Source: Prevotella sp. UBA2456 | GTDB taxonomy: Bacteria > Bacteroidota > Bacteroidia > Bacteroidales > Bacteroidaceae | Direction: 5' to 3' | Length of the DNA stretch: 64,000 nt | Assembly (NCBI GenBank): GCA_002342415.1 | Contig: DDPY01000025.1 | Coordinates: 5,415 to 69,414, forward strand | Part shown: positions 51,344 through 59,251 of the stretch, one piece after another | How positions within the stretch are numbered: the first letter of the stretch is position 1 | Layout of the letters: each line of letters opens with the position of its first letter | The notes under the pieces: model-generated | Database searches by the model: none | The model's input: only the letters and a program-made list of their open reading frames with translations | What the model was told of the DNA's origin: nothing | Position numbers and translations under genes: made by a program

Positions 51344-51928
51344 CTGCCCCACTGCCACTTTGGCGTGACGAATCACCTTGTCGTTCAGCTGGTAGCCCGT
51401 CTGCAGACAGTCTATCACCTTGCCCTTCTTGTCGTCGCCCATGCCTGGCACCATTGCCACAGCCTCGTGCAGGTCGGTGTCGAAGTCAGCACCGTCGGTG
51501 TCTATCTTCTTGACACCCAAGCCCTCCAGCGATTTCATGAACTTATGGTAGATGAGTTCCATGCCCTCACGCAGCACTTGCGGATCGTCTGTGTTTTCAC
51601 CGTTTTGCAGTGCACGCTCCATATCGTCGATGACAGGCAGGATAGCCTGTACAGCCTTTTCGCCACCGTTCAGTATCAGTTCGGCCTTCTCCTTCAGCGT
51701 GCGCTTGCGGTAGTTGTCAAACTCGGCGGTCTTATAGAGTATCTGTGTCTTGAGCTGTTCAATCTCTTTCTGGGCAGCCTCCAGCGGGTCTGCCTCCTCA
51801 GACTGGTTTGTTTCGTTGCTATTCTCGTCGTTGACAGGGCTGTCTGCCGCTGTCTCTTCATTCTCAGTGCTTTCCGTGTCTACGAGGTTTTCTTCCTCTT
51901 CCACGTGCTTCATTTCTTCTTCTTTCAT
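51341..51928 (-). CDS. grpE: Nucleotide exchange factor GrpE
   Basis: 195 residues. An acidic, disordered N-terminus (about 1-55, rich in Glu, Asp and Asn) and a long coiled helix precede the compact C-terminal beta domain (GVKKIDTDGADFDTDLHEAVAMVPG...GYQLNDKVIRHAKVAVGQ). It releases ADP from DnaK and works with DnaJ, the next gene. dnaK itself is not in the window. Confidence 0.95.
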   Translation of the reverse strand: MKEEEMKHVEEEENLVDTESTENEETAADSPVNDENSNETNQSEEADPLEAAQKEIEQLKTQILYKTAEFDNYRKRTLKEKAELILNGGEKAVQAILPVIDDMERALQNGENTDDPQVLREGMELIYHKFMKSLEGLGVKKIDTDGADFDTDLHEAVAMVPGMGDDKKGKVIDCLQTGYQLNDKVIRHAKVAVGQ

Positions 51929-51973
51929 AGCTTTGTTGATTTTTAGGGTCTTTCAGCAAATATCGTGCCAATA

Positions 51974-53587
51974 TCAGTTGTACATCTCTGCTTTCTTAGC
52001 CTTGATGGCCTCGTCGTAGATATAGTCATCATAGGTGGTCAGCTTGTCGATGGTGCCCTTGGGGGTCAGCTCGATGATGCGGTCGGCCACAGTATTGATA
52101 AACTCGTGGTCGTGCGAGGCAAACAGAATGTTGCCCTTGAACGAGATGAGGTTGTTGTTGAAGGCCTGAATCGATTCCAGGTCCAGATGGTTGGTGGGGG
52201 TGTCCAGTATCAGACAGTTGGCGTTCTTCAGCTGCATGCGGGCTATCATGCAGCGCATCTTCTCACCGCCCGAGAGCACGTTGACATGCTTCAGCACATC
52301 TTCCTCCTTGAACAGCATACGTCCCAGGAACGACTTCATCATCACCTCGTTGCCCGTACCGTACTGCGAGAGCCAGTCTACAAGGTTCAGCTCCGACTGG
52401 AAGAACGCTGTGTTGTCCAGCGGCAGGTAAGCGGTGGTGATGGTGACACCCCACTTATAGGTGCCAGCCTGTGCCTCGCGGTTGCCGTTGATAATCTCGA
52501 AAAGGGCAGTCATGGCCTTCGGGTTATGCGAGAGGAACACCGTCTTCTGGCCCTTCTCGATGGTGAAGTTCACGTTGTCAAAGAGCACTGTTCCGTCTGC
52601 GTCGACGGCTTTCAGTCCCTCCACCTCCAGTATCTGGGTGCCAGGCTCACGCTCCATCGAGAAGATGATGCCCGGATACTTACGTGTTGACGGGGTGATT
52701 TCCTCCACGTTCAGCTTCTCCAGCATTTTTTTGCGCGAGGTGGTCTGCTTCGACTTTGCCACATTGGCAGAGAATCGACGGATAAATTCCTCTAACTGCT
52801 TGCGCTTCTCCTCTGCTTTCATCTTCTGGTTCTGCTGCTGGCGCAGTGCAAGCTGCGACGACTCATACCAGAATGAGTAGTTACCTGAGAACAGCGTCAC
52901 CTTGCCAAAGTCTATGTCGACCGTCTGTGTCGAGACAGCATCCAGGAAGTGGCGGTCGTGGCTCACCACGAGCACACACTGCTCCAGGTTCGAGAGATAT
53001 TCCTCCAGCCACTGAACGGTGTCGAGGTCGAGGTCGTTGGTAGGCTCGTCCAGCAGCAGGTTGTCAGGATGTCCGAACAGCGCCTTGGCCAGCATGACGC
53101 GTACCTTTTCATTGTTCGATATCTCAGACATCTGCTTGTAGTGCTGTCCTTCCTGCACGCCCAGGTTTTGCAACAGCTGTGCTGCCTCGCTCTCGGCTTC
53201 CCAGCCGTTCATCTCGGCAAAGGCCATCTCCAGGTCGGCGGCACGATTGCCGTCCTCCTCGCTCATTTCGGCCTTGGCATACAGCGCCTCGCGCTCCTTC
53301 ATGTTCTGCCATAAGGGCTGATGTCCCATCAGCACTGTGTCCATGACACTATATTCATCGTATTTGAAGTGGTCCTGCTCCAGCACCGACAGACGCTCGC
53401 CGGGCTGCATCTCGATGGTTCCCTTGTTGGGTTCCAGCTCTCCGCTGATGGCGCGCAGCAGGGTTGACTTGCCAGCACCGTTGGCACCAATGATGCCATA
53501 GATGTTTCCACTTGTAAATTTCAGATTTACGTCCTTGTACAGGGTTTTCTTTCCAAACTGAATAGCTAAGTTTGTGACTGTTATCAT
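51974..53587 (-). CDS. ABC-F family ATPase with one degenerate site
   Basis: 537 residues, two ABC domains and an ABC-F linker (about 240-300), no membrane segments; ABC-F proteins act on the ribosome. Domain 1 has an intact Walker A (GANGAGKST, 34-42) and Walker B (LLLDEP, Glu181), but its signature reads SEISNNEKVRV (154-164) in place of LSGGE. Domain 2 has a proper LSGGEK (438-443) but a ruined Walker A (LSHNPKAMT, 352-360) and Thr463 where the catalytic Glu should be (LILDTPTNHLD). So one composite site is intact and the other is lost. Own promoter at 53622-53629. Confidence 0.9.
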   Translation of the reverse strand: MITVTNLAIQFGKKTLYKDVNLKFTSGNIYGIIGANGAGKSTLLRAISGELEPNKGTIEMQPGERLSVLEQDHFKYDEYSVMDTVLMGHQPLWQNMKEREALYAKAEMSEEDGNRAADLEMAFAEMNGWEAESEAAQLLQNLGVQEGQHYKQMSEISNNEKVRVMLAKALFGHPDNLLLDEPTNDLDLDTVQWLEEYLSNLEQCVLVVSHDRHFLDAVSTQTVDIDFGKVTLFSGNYSFWYESSQLALRQQQNQKMKAEEKRKQLEEFIRRFSANVAKSKQTTSRKKMLEKLNVEEITPSTRKYPGIIFSMEREPGTQILEVEGLKAVDADGTVLFDNVNFTIEKGQKTVFLSHNPKAMTALFEIINGNREAQAGTYKWGVTITTAYLPLDNTAFFQSELNLVDWLSQYGTGNEVMMKSFLGRMLFKEEDVLKHVNVLSGGEKMRCMIARMQLKNANCLILDTPTNHLDLESIQAFNNNLISFKGNILFASHDHEFINTVADRIIELTPKGTIDKLTTYDDYIYDEAIKAKKAEMYN

Positions 53588-53621
53588 CTCTTTCTTATAC
53601 CTTATTTATTATTAGCGGCTG

Positions 53622-53629
53622 CAAAGGTA
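53622..53629 (-). promoter_or_regulatory. -7 element for the ABC-F gene
   Basis: TACCTTTG on the minus strand, 35 bp upstream of the start at 53587. The 53630-53790 stretch is AT- and pyrimidine-rich with no gene. Confidence 0.6.
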
Positions 53630-53790
53630 CTAATTTTAATTGATATTTGAGAATCGAATCTTGATAATTTTTGTTTTTCATCCTTATTCCCTGTTTTTTG
53701 TAACTCTTCTTCTCCGTCTTCTTCGTCTCTTTTATCCCTGTCTTCTCTGTCACAATCTTTATCATTTTTAGCATCGGTTTCTCCTATATT

Positions 53791-54130
53791 TCAACGCTCC
53801 ACCGTCACCACAAACTCATTAAGCGTCTCGTCGTTCACGAACTTGATGTCAGGTGTAAACTTCAAGGCTCTGGTGATGCCACTCGGTGTTATATTTCTTG
53901 CCGTCAGCCGCTGTCAGTTTCAGTTGGGTAGTGTCACTAACCACCTCACTCTGCTCTTTCCGCAGTTTGGCCTTCAGGTACTTCCAGTAATTACGGTTCT
54001 TCTCATGGTCATCCTGCTGGTTGACAGCCCCCACGATGTCCAGTGCCGAGAACCACCAGTGGTTCCCATCCTCGTCCCACACGGCCCGCACTTCGCGGTC
54101 ATTGAAAAAACTGATTGACTTCTTGCTCAT
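53791..54130 (-). pseudogene. Frameshifted BRO/antirepressor-like remnant
   Basis: From the ATG at 54130 the frame encodes a BRO-N-type domain (ISFFNDREVRAVWDEDGNHWWFSALDIVGAV, then RNYWKYLKAKLRKEQSEVVSDTTQLKL), as in phage antirepressors, and stops at 53849. The +1 frame continues from about 53900 as ITPSGITRALKFTPDIKF to a stop at 53791. That reads like the true C-terminal tail of another or the same protein, so a frameshift or fusion of fragments is likely. It trails the restriction-modification genes and is probably a mobile-element relic. Confidence 0.6.
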
Positions 54131-54178
54131 ATCTCACGATTTCTTTGTTTCTATAACGGTTTTATTCGTGCAATTTGT

Positions 54179-55201
54179 CTAATTTGCATCCAATGTCTGA
54201 GTTTGTGACTTCATCTGTCCTCTATTGACTATTCGTTTGTTCCTCACAAGAATCCTGAAATAAGGACTTTTCCCGTTTATTCGCAAGTCCTTGCCATCAT
54301 CACCTTTGCGAAATCTAACTATCTCAAATTGTTCTGGATTGTATTTGTGCAAGAATGTGATAGGCACACCCATTAACCCACTAAAGTCACATGGAATATC
54401 CTGAGTTTTGTTGATGTTGATACCTTCGCAGTTGTCATATTTAGGATAGATTGACTCGTTACCTCGGTATACCTTTGTAAGCTTAATGTCCTCATGCCGC
54501 TGTTCTAGTTCAAGGTTTGTAAGCCATAAACAGCCATTTGTGGCAATGATTTTCTGGCCTTCACTATTCATACTTACTTCTGTTCCATATTGCTTATAAT
54601 CATTTGGCACAATGAATCCGGAAATCCCACGCCCAAGATTAACACCAAGCCATGCTTTCCCTTTTTGGATGAGGTCGAAAATTTCCTTGTATGTGATTGC
54701 ATTAACGTTTCCAATAATGAGGAACTGTTTGTTGTGTCTCACTATTTGCGCTACGAACTCCCTAAATAATGAGAAGGGAGGATTCGTGACTACCACGTCA
54801 GCCTGTTCGAGCAACTGAATACTCTCTGAGCTTCTAAAATCGCCATTACCCTTAAAATATCTGATTCTGATATTGGCAGGATTGAAGTGGTCACCATCTT
54901 CACCATTATACTCACACCAGAACCCTTTCTCCGCCTCTTTGCAAAGAAACAAGTCGTTGACGTCCTCTTTGTAACAAGAAGCAATCAACTTCTTTAGTCC
55001 CATTTCATGAAAATGCATGGCAAAGAATCGAAAGAAATTACTGATTCGTGGATCATCACAATTACAATAGACCACTTTGCCGACAAAACAATCTGGATAG
55101 TGTTGCAATTCTCTTTCTATATCGCATAACTGCGTATAGAACTCATCACTTTTCGATTTCTTCGCCTTTTGTAACAATTGATTTGTTGCGTTTCTTGACA
55201 T
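54179..55201 (-). CDS. M.EcoRI-type adenine-specific DNA methyltransferase
   Basis: 340 residues from the ATG at 55201, which gives SRNATNQLLQKAKKSKSDEFYTQ, closely matching the M.EcoRI N-terminus as I remember it; the in-frame start at 55234 is less likely. The catalytic NPPF is at 140-143 in DVVVTNPPFSLF. WLGVNLGRGISGFIVP, NCLWLTNLE and GVPITFLHKYNPEQFE also parallel M.EcoRI. It should methylate the inner adenine of GAATTC and protect host DNA from the adjacent endonuclease, whose gene ends 7 bp upstream. Composition is AT-richer than the chromosome around it. Confidence 0.9.
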   Translation of the reverse strand: MSRNATNQLLQKAKKSKSDEFYTQLCDIERELQHYPDCFVGKVVYCNCDDPRISNFFRFFAMHFHEMGLKKLIASCYKEDVNDLFLCKEAEKGFWCEYNGEDGDHFNPANIRIRYFKGNGDFRSSESIQLLEQADVVVTNPPFSLFREFVAQIVRHNKQFLIIGNVNAITYKEIFDLIQKGKAWLGVNLGRGISGFIVPNDYKQYGTEVSMNSEGQKIIATNGCLWLTNLELEQRHEDIKLTKVYRGNESIYPKYDNCEGININKTQDIPCDFSGLMGVPITFLHKYNPEQFEIVRFRKGDDGKDLRINGKSPYFRILVRNKRIVNRGQMKSQTQTLDAN

Positions 55202-55208
55202 ACTGGAA

Positions 55209-56036
55209 TTATTTCGTCTGATTGAACAAGTCACTCCACAGTACCTGAAGTGACGTATTGGCTATCTCTAGCATCACATTGAACATGTCGTTGACATTCC
55301 AGCTCTCACCTTTACCCTCTGTATAAATTGAGGCGGCTTGAAGCATAATTGTTTTGTCGATATGCTTCACAAATTTATTCTTGCAGAGATTTGTGTTGAT
55401 AGGCATTCCATAATTAGCTGCTGTCAAACGGTCAAGTCTGTTTAGCATACCAGAATTGTATTCTAAAGTAACGACCCTTCCGTCTGGACGTGTCACCCTA
55501 ATGGTTTCGGTCAGGAAGTTAGAGCCTTCAAGAAACAAAGCGTATGGGAAATGGGACTCTGCTAACATAAAATTAGCTATTTCCGAAATGTTCTTGTGCG
55601 ACCTTTCTATGGCATTGCCCGCAGCCATCAAATCCTGGTCATTGTTTTTGCCCACTAGCTTTCCTTGCCTAATGTTCTCTACATCCTTACCTTGGACCTT
55701 TGCTTCAGACACTAAAACGACTCGCCAGTTTTCATTGTCATCCTGAACTTCAATAATACCACCATCAGGAATGATACTCGCATTTTCAACAAACAAAGTT
55801 TGCCCAAGAGCCGGGTCAACTCTCTGTAGAGCATCATTGATCTCTTTCTTTGCAATACTTGTTCTATATCTGAATGTCAGCTGCGGATAATCCTTCTTCA
55901 ATTGTTCATAAACGGCCTTTTGGATATTGCCGACTGTTGTATCATGTAGTTTCGCTTCAGTACCAAAAATACTGACTACTCCATGACCAGCCTTTTGCTG
56001 AGTTGTTAATCTTGACGACTGATTTTTCTTTGCCAT
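55209..56036 (-). CDS. EcoRI-family type II restriction endonuclease
   Basis: 275 residues (EcoRI has 277). Long stretches match EcoRI as I remember it, e.g. LMAAGNAIERSHKNISEIAN and RLDRLTAANYGMPIN. Catalytic Asp91, Glu111 and Lys113 (PDGGIIEV, SEAK) and the GAATTC-contacting Met137, Gly140, Asn141, Ala142, Arg145, Arg200 and Arg203 fall at the same residue numbers as in EcoRI. Ile197 of EcoRI is Met197 here. Cleavage at G^AATTC is a strong prediction. It lies between a DpnA-like methyltransferase gene (14 bp upstream) and the M.EcoRI-type gene (7 bp downstream). Confidence 0.95.
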   Translation of the reverse strand: MAKKNQSSRLTTQQKAGHGVVSIFGTEAKLHDTTVGNIQKAVYEQLKKDYPQLTFRYRTSIAKKEINDALQRVDPALGQTLFVENASIIPDGGIIEVQDDNENWRVVLVSEAKVQGKDVENIRQGKLVGKNNDQDLMAAGNAIERSHKNISEIANFMLAESHFPYALFLEGSNFLTETIRVTRPDGRVVTLEYNSGMLNRLDRLTAANYGMPINTNLCKNKFVKHIDKTIMLQAASIYTEGKGESWNVNDMFNVMLEIANTSLQVLWSDLFNQTK

Positions 56037-56050
56037 AATTATTTCTATTT

Positions 56051-57229
56051 CTAATATATGAAATCACTCAATGGGCGTAATATTGCCCTATAACTATTTA
56101 TTCTCTCTGTCATATTCTCGTTTATCCTAAATCGAGTGTTATAATTGTTGTCGAACTTTAGTACGATATAGTATGATGCATGAGTTGGTGAAAAGCCATG
56201 ACCTTCAAGAGTTTCTTTCGTCCATATTTGAAAACACCCTTTTTGCTTCAATTTAAAAAACTTACAGTTTTTACCACTAGTATGCAACAACACGTATTCC
56301 ATACGCTCGAAACCAGGAGTTATACATAAGGACCCCTGAGATTCACCAGCCCGCAGATAGCAGATACCCGTCTCAATCATCTTCTCTCTTGTTTCCTTGC
56401 GAACATGATTCACTAACACCATTGTTTCCTCAGGGTTGTTTGACATGAGGATTTGCATCTCTTTGGCTCGAATAGGGTTGTCGATTTCAATTTTCCTTCT
56501 GACACCCAAGTTGAGATAATCTTCACTCTGGTCGATGCCAACGAATTTTCTTCCTAACAGATTTGCAGCAATCCCAGTAGTACAACTCCCGGCAAATGGG
56601 TCTAAAATGGTTTCTCCTAATTGGGTTGATGCCGATATAATGCGATAAAGCAAACGCAAGGGCTTTTGAGTGGGATGTTTTCCACATGTCTTTTCCCACA
56701 TACCTACCGACGGCATTTTCCAAACATCTGGCATCATCACACCACCATTCATCTGCTTCATCAACTCATAGTTGAAATAATGTCTTGACTTGGGATTCTT
56801 TCTCGCCCAGATGATATACTCAGACGCAAAATTAAAATGGAGGTCACCCCATGTCGGAGTCGGGTCAGACTTTTGCCAAGTAATAATATTGATGATTTGG
56901 AACCCTGTTTCTTTTAAGCACATCTCTACTGAATAAATGTTATGGAAAGTTCCACATACCCATATAGTTCCGTTATCCTTGAGAAGTGGCTTACAAGCAT
57001 CTATCCATGCACGATTGAAACTATTTATCTCATCTGAAGACTTAGGTTTGTCCCAAGCGCCTTTATCAACAGATACCAAACGCCTCCCTTGTGTCTTCTT
57101 GCCACCATTGGAAAGAAAATATGGAGGGTCTGCAAATATCACATCAACTTGGCGGTTAAGTTGAAGCAATACTTGAAGGGTATTACCATGATACAGATGG
57201 AACTGATTATCGTTAGACTGATAGAACAT
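56051..57229 (-). CDS. DpnA-like beta-class DNA methyltransferase with C-terminal extension
   Basis: 392 residues. The beta-class order is clear: catalytic DPPY at 34-37 in DVIFADPPYFLSNGG, then the AdoMet motif DPFAGSCTTG near 210-219. VDKGAWDKP, TFHNIYSVEMCL, ITWQKSDPTP and KHPTQKPLRLL resemble M.DpnA (GATC) and, less, M.HinfI (GANTC). Those enzymes end near residue 260-280; this one adds about 130 residues (about 255-392) that I cannot place. The start overlaps the previous gene's end by 17 bp. Adenine methylation is likely; the recognition sequence is uncertain. Confidence 0.85.
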   Translation of the reverse strand: MFYQSNDNQFHLYHGNTLQVLLQLNRQVDVIFADPPYFLSNGGKKTQGRRLVSVDKGAWDKPKSSDEINSFNRAWIDACKPLLKDNGTIWVCGTFHNIYSVEMCLKETGFQIINIITWQKSDPTPTWGDLHFNFASEYIIWARKNPKSRHYFNYELMKQMNGGVMMPDVWKMPSVGMWEKTCGKHPTQKPLRLLYRIISASTQLGETILDPFAGSCTTGIAANLLGRKFVGIDQSEDYLNLGVRRKIEIDNPIRAKEMQILMSNNPEETMVLVNHVRKETREKMIETGICYLRAGESQGSLCITPGFERMEYVLLHTSGKNCKFFKLKQKGCFQIWTKETLEGHGFSPTHASYYIVLKFDNNYNTRFRINENMTERINSYRAILRPLSDFIY

Positions 57230-58163
57230 TGTTGCAATTCTTTATCTTATCAAAATACTCAAAGAGTTCAACTTCCTCCATAATTTCGTAGGGTGCTAAC
57301 GATGACATATTCATCTTTGCTCTATGCTTTTCAAAATAATCTTTCAGAGAAATATCAGAATCCACCAAAATGGAATGACGATTTTCCTCAATACAAACCC
57401 GTCCTGTCGTACCTGAACCAGCAAAGAAATCAAGAACCACAGAACCTTCGTATGAAAGTGCCTTGACAAAACGACGGATAAGTTCCAAGGGCTTTTGAGT
57501 AGGATGACCTACACGCTCTGTAGAATTTCCATTGAGTCGGCCGATCTCCCACACGTTAGTAGGATTTTTCCCCTTCTCAATATTTTCAGGAACAAGTCTT
57601 TTATCCCTTAGCGCCGCTTTCTTTGCCTCTTCACTATAAGGCACTCTTACAGAATCCAGGTCAAAATAATAGTTCTTGGTTTTTGACAGCCATATTGCTT
57701 CCTCATGCCGATTTGCAAAAAAACGGTGAGAACTCATTCCGTTTTTGTAATACCAGATAATTAAGTTCACCAACCGCAAGTTTGTACAATGACGCGCATA
57801 ATGGAGTATTTCGAGCAAATCACCTTGTTTCAAGTCTTGGAATTGGAAACCGCCAAAAATAACGCAATTACCTTTGTCTGTCAGTATGCGACAAAGATGG
57901 TCAAGCCACTGTTTTGCCCATGAAAGATAATCAGGAAAAGAATCCCAGACCTCCAAATCAAGGTTGTAAGGAGGGTCAATCAGCACCAGTTGAATTGAAT
58001 TATCAGGAATCGTTTTTAGGAATTCTATGGCATCATTTATATAAAGTGCGTGATATGTCTTTTTTATATGCAATGACTCTACAGCGGAACTATGTTTAGT
58101 TCCACTCTTTGCGAGTCTATTCATCGCAATATGTCCGCTGTTGTAGTGTGACTTGTTAGACAT
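57213..58163 (-). CDS. M.RsrI-type beta-class DNA methyltransferase
   Basis: 316 residues (M.RsrI has 319). The N-terminus SNKSHYNSGHIAMNRLAKSGTKHSS parallels M.RsrI as I recall it. The catalytic DPPY is at 63-66 and the AdoMet motif FFAGSGTTGRV near 245; ANLIIW-like, NGMSSHRFFANRHEE and NPTNVWEIGRLNGNS are shared too. M.RsrI methylates GAATTC but is unrelated to M.EcoRI, so this island holds two unrelated enzymes of predicted GAATTC specificity. It starts 17 bp after the T5orf172 gene. Confidence 0.9.
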   Translation of the reverse strand: MSNKSHYNSGHIAMNRLAKSGTKHSSAVESLHIKKTYHALYINDAIEFLKTIPDNSIQLVLIDPPYNLDLEVWDSFPDYLSWAKQWLDHLCRILTDKGNCVIFGGFQFQDLKQGDLLEILHYARHCTNLRLVNLIIWYYKNGMSSHRFFANRHEEAIWLSKTKNYYFDLDSVRVPYSEEAKKAALRDKRLVPENIEKGKNPTNVWEIGRLNGNSTERVGHPTQKPLELIRRFVKALSYEGSVVLDFFAGSGTTGRVCIEENRHSILVDSDISLKDYFEKHRAKMNMSSLAPYEIMEEVELFEYFDKIKNCNNVLSV

Positions 58164-58179
58164 GTTTTATTGCATAACT

Positions 58180-58830
58180 CTAAAAATCGTTTTCCTTCTC
58201 TTTCCTAATCTCATCCAGCACCTTCCCGTTGTATGAGAAATACTTGGCTCCTTGATAAGCACCAGAAGCATTGCGTTGGTCCTCTGGCATAAAGGTGCCA
58301 ACAAATGGTGAGAGTTTGTAGATGCGACCTTCATATTCGATACTATCATCAGATGCTACTTTTACCACAATGCCTGTAGGGTCAAATGTGACTTGTTCGC
58401 CAATCTTGATTCCGCACATTGAGAACTTAAACCGTGGACGTTTCACCTCTCGTTTCAGCAGCTCCTTGTATTCACTTTCCACAACAGGCTTGTTGTCTTC
58501 ATATAGCGTCACCTCAGCATCGTCTATTGTCATCGCTATATCATGGAATATGTCAAGGGCCACCTGTGGTGCAACATTGAAGAACTCACGATTCTGACGG
58601 ATGCGCAAGTCGGTGAGTCGGTCGATAGTCTTATGAACTAACTTCTCCACCTCATTATACTTCACCGTCTTCATCGTGGCAAATATCTCAAAGGGCAAAG
58701 GAACGGCCGTGTTGTCCAGTTCTTTGCTTCTCACATCCACAGGACGCGAACTCTTGCCTATCTTCACCCAATCCTCTCTGAAACTGGGGTTGGTCAGTAT
58801 GTAAACATATCCAGGTTCTTTTTTCGCCAT
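58180..58830 (-). CDS. T5orf172/GIY-YIG domain protein with DUF4357-like C-terminus
   Basis: 216 residues from the ATG at 58830; the in-frame start at 58977 lies upstream of the promoter at 58883. PGYVYILTNPSFREDWVKIGKSSRPVDVRSKEL (about 5-37) is the T5orf172 form of the GIY-YIG nuclease fold, with Glu at FEIFATMK...EVEKLVHK. The C-terminal part (YQGAKYFSYNGKVLDEIRKE) resembles DUF4357. It is the first gene of the restriction-modification operon. It could be a nuclease, a regulator or an accessory DNA-binding protein. Confidence 0.75.
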   Translation of the reverse strand: MAKKEPGYVYILTNPSFREDWVKIGKSSRPVDVRSKELDNTAVPLPFEIFATMKTVKYNEVEKLVHKTIDRLTDLRIRQNREFFNVAPQVALDIFHDIAMTIDDAEVTLYEDNKPVVESEYKELLKREVKRPRFKFSMCGIKIGEQVTFDPTGIVVKVASDDSIEYEGRIYKLSPFVGTFMPEDQRNASGAYQGAKYFSYNGKVLDEIRKEKENDF

Positions 58831-58882
58831 GTCGTTCTCTTTTGTTAGGTGTCCTTGTTCCGTATTGCCAGTTTTCAGTCCA

Positions 58883-58890
58883 CAAAGATA
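58883..58890 (-). promoter_or_regulatory. -7 element of the restriction-modification operon
   Basis: TATCTTTG on the minus strand, 53 bp upstream of the T5orf172 start. I see no separate strong promoter before the endonuclease or the methyltransferase genes, nor a C-protein operator. Confidence 0.6.
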
Positions 58891-59003
58891 CGAATATTTT
58901 TTTAATGAGACGCAAGATAAACTGAAAAAAATTGCTTCCACAAGCCTTCTTTTTATGGAAAAACGTCCAAAGGGCAATCGGTGAAAGTCAATTTTTTGAA
59001 TAA

Positions 59004-59132
59004 TTCGAATGGAATTGCCTTCTTTTGCTCAAAATAAGTAGGAATATGGCTATGCAAGAACAAATTGAAGCATTGAAGATTGACGAGAACGTCTTTGAGT
59101 TGGGAGAGGATACACAACAGGATTTCAAGTAA
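59004..59132 (+). other. Possible short coding remnant
   Basis: An open stretch of about 42 codons with an ATG at 59046 encodes AMQEQIEALKIDENVFELGEDTQQDFK. The acidic, protein-like composition is unlike the repeat DNA beside it. It could be the end of a decayed gene next to the restriction-modification island. I do not recognise it. Nothing else is seen in 58978-59250. Confidence 0.25.
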
Positions 59133-59251
59133 TATTTTGTGGGAATCTGTCGCCAATTGGGCAGGCTCCTGTCTTCATCAATCCCTGACAAATATGATAC
59201 GCTTCACTCTCGCTTCAGCCCCTTTCATCCTGCTTCAATCTCAACGAGCCG

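Noticed and set aside
53588..58977. Complete prophage or integrative element
   Set aside because: Only a BRO-like fragment is phage-related; there is no integrase, structural or transfer gene, and no flanking direct repeats that I can see.
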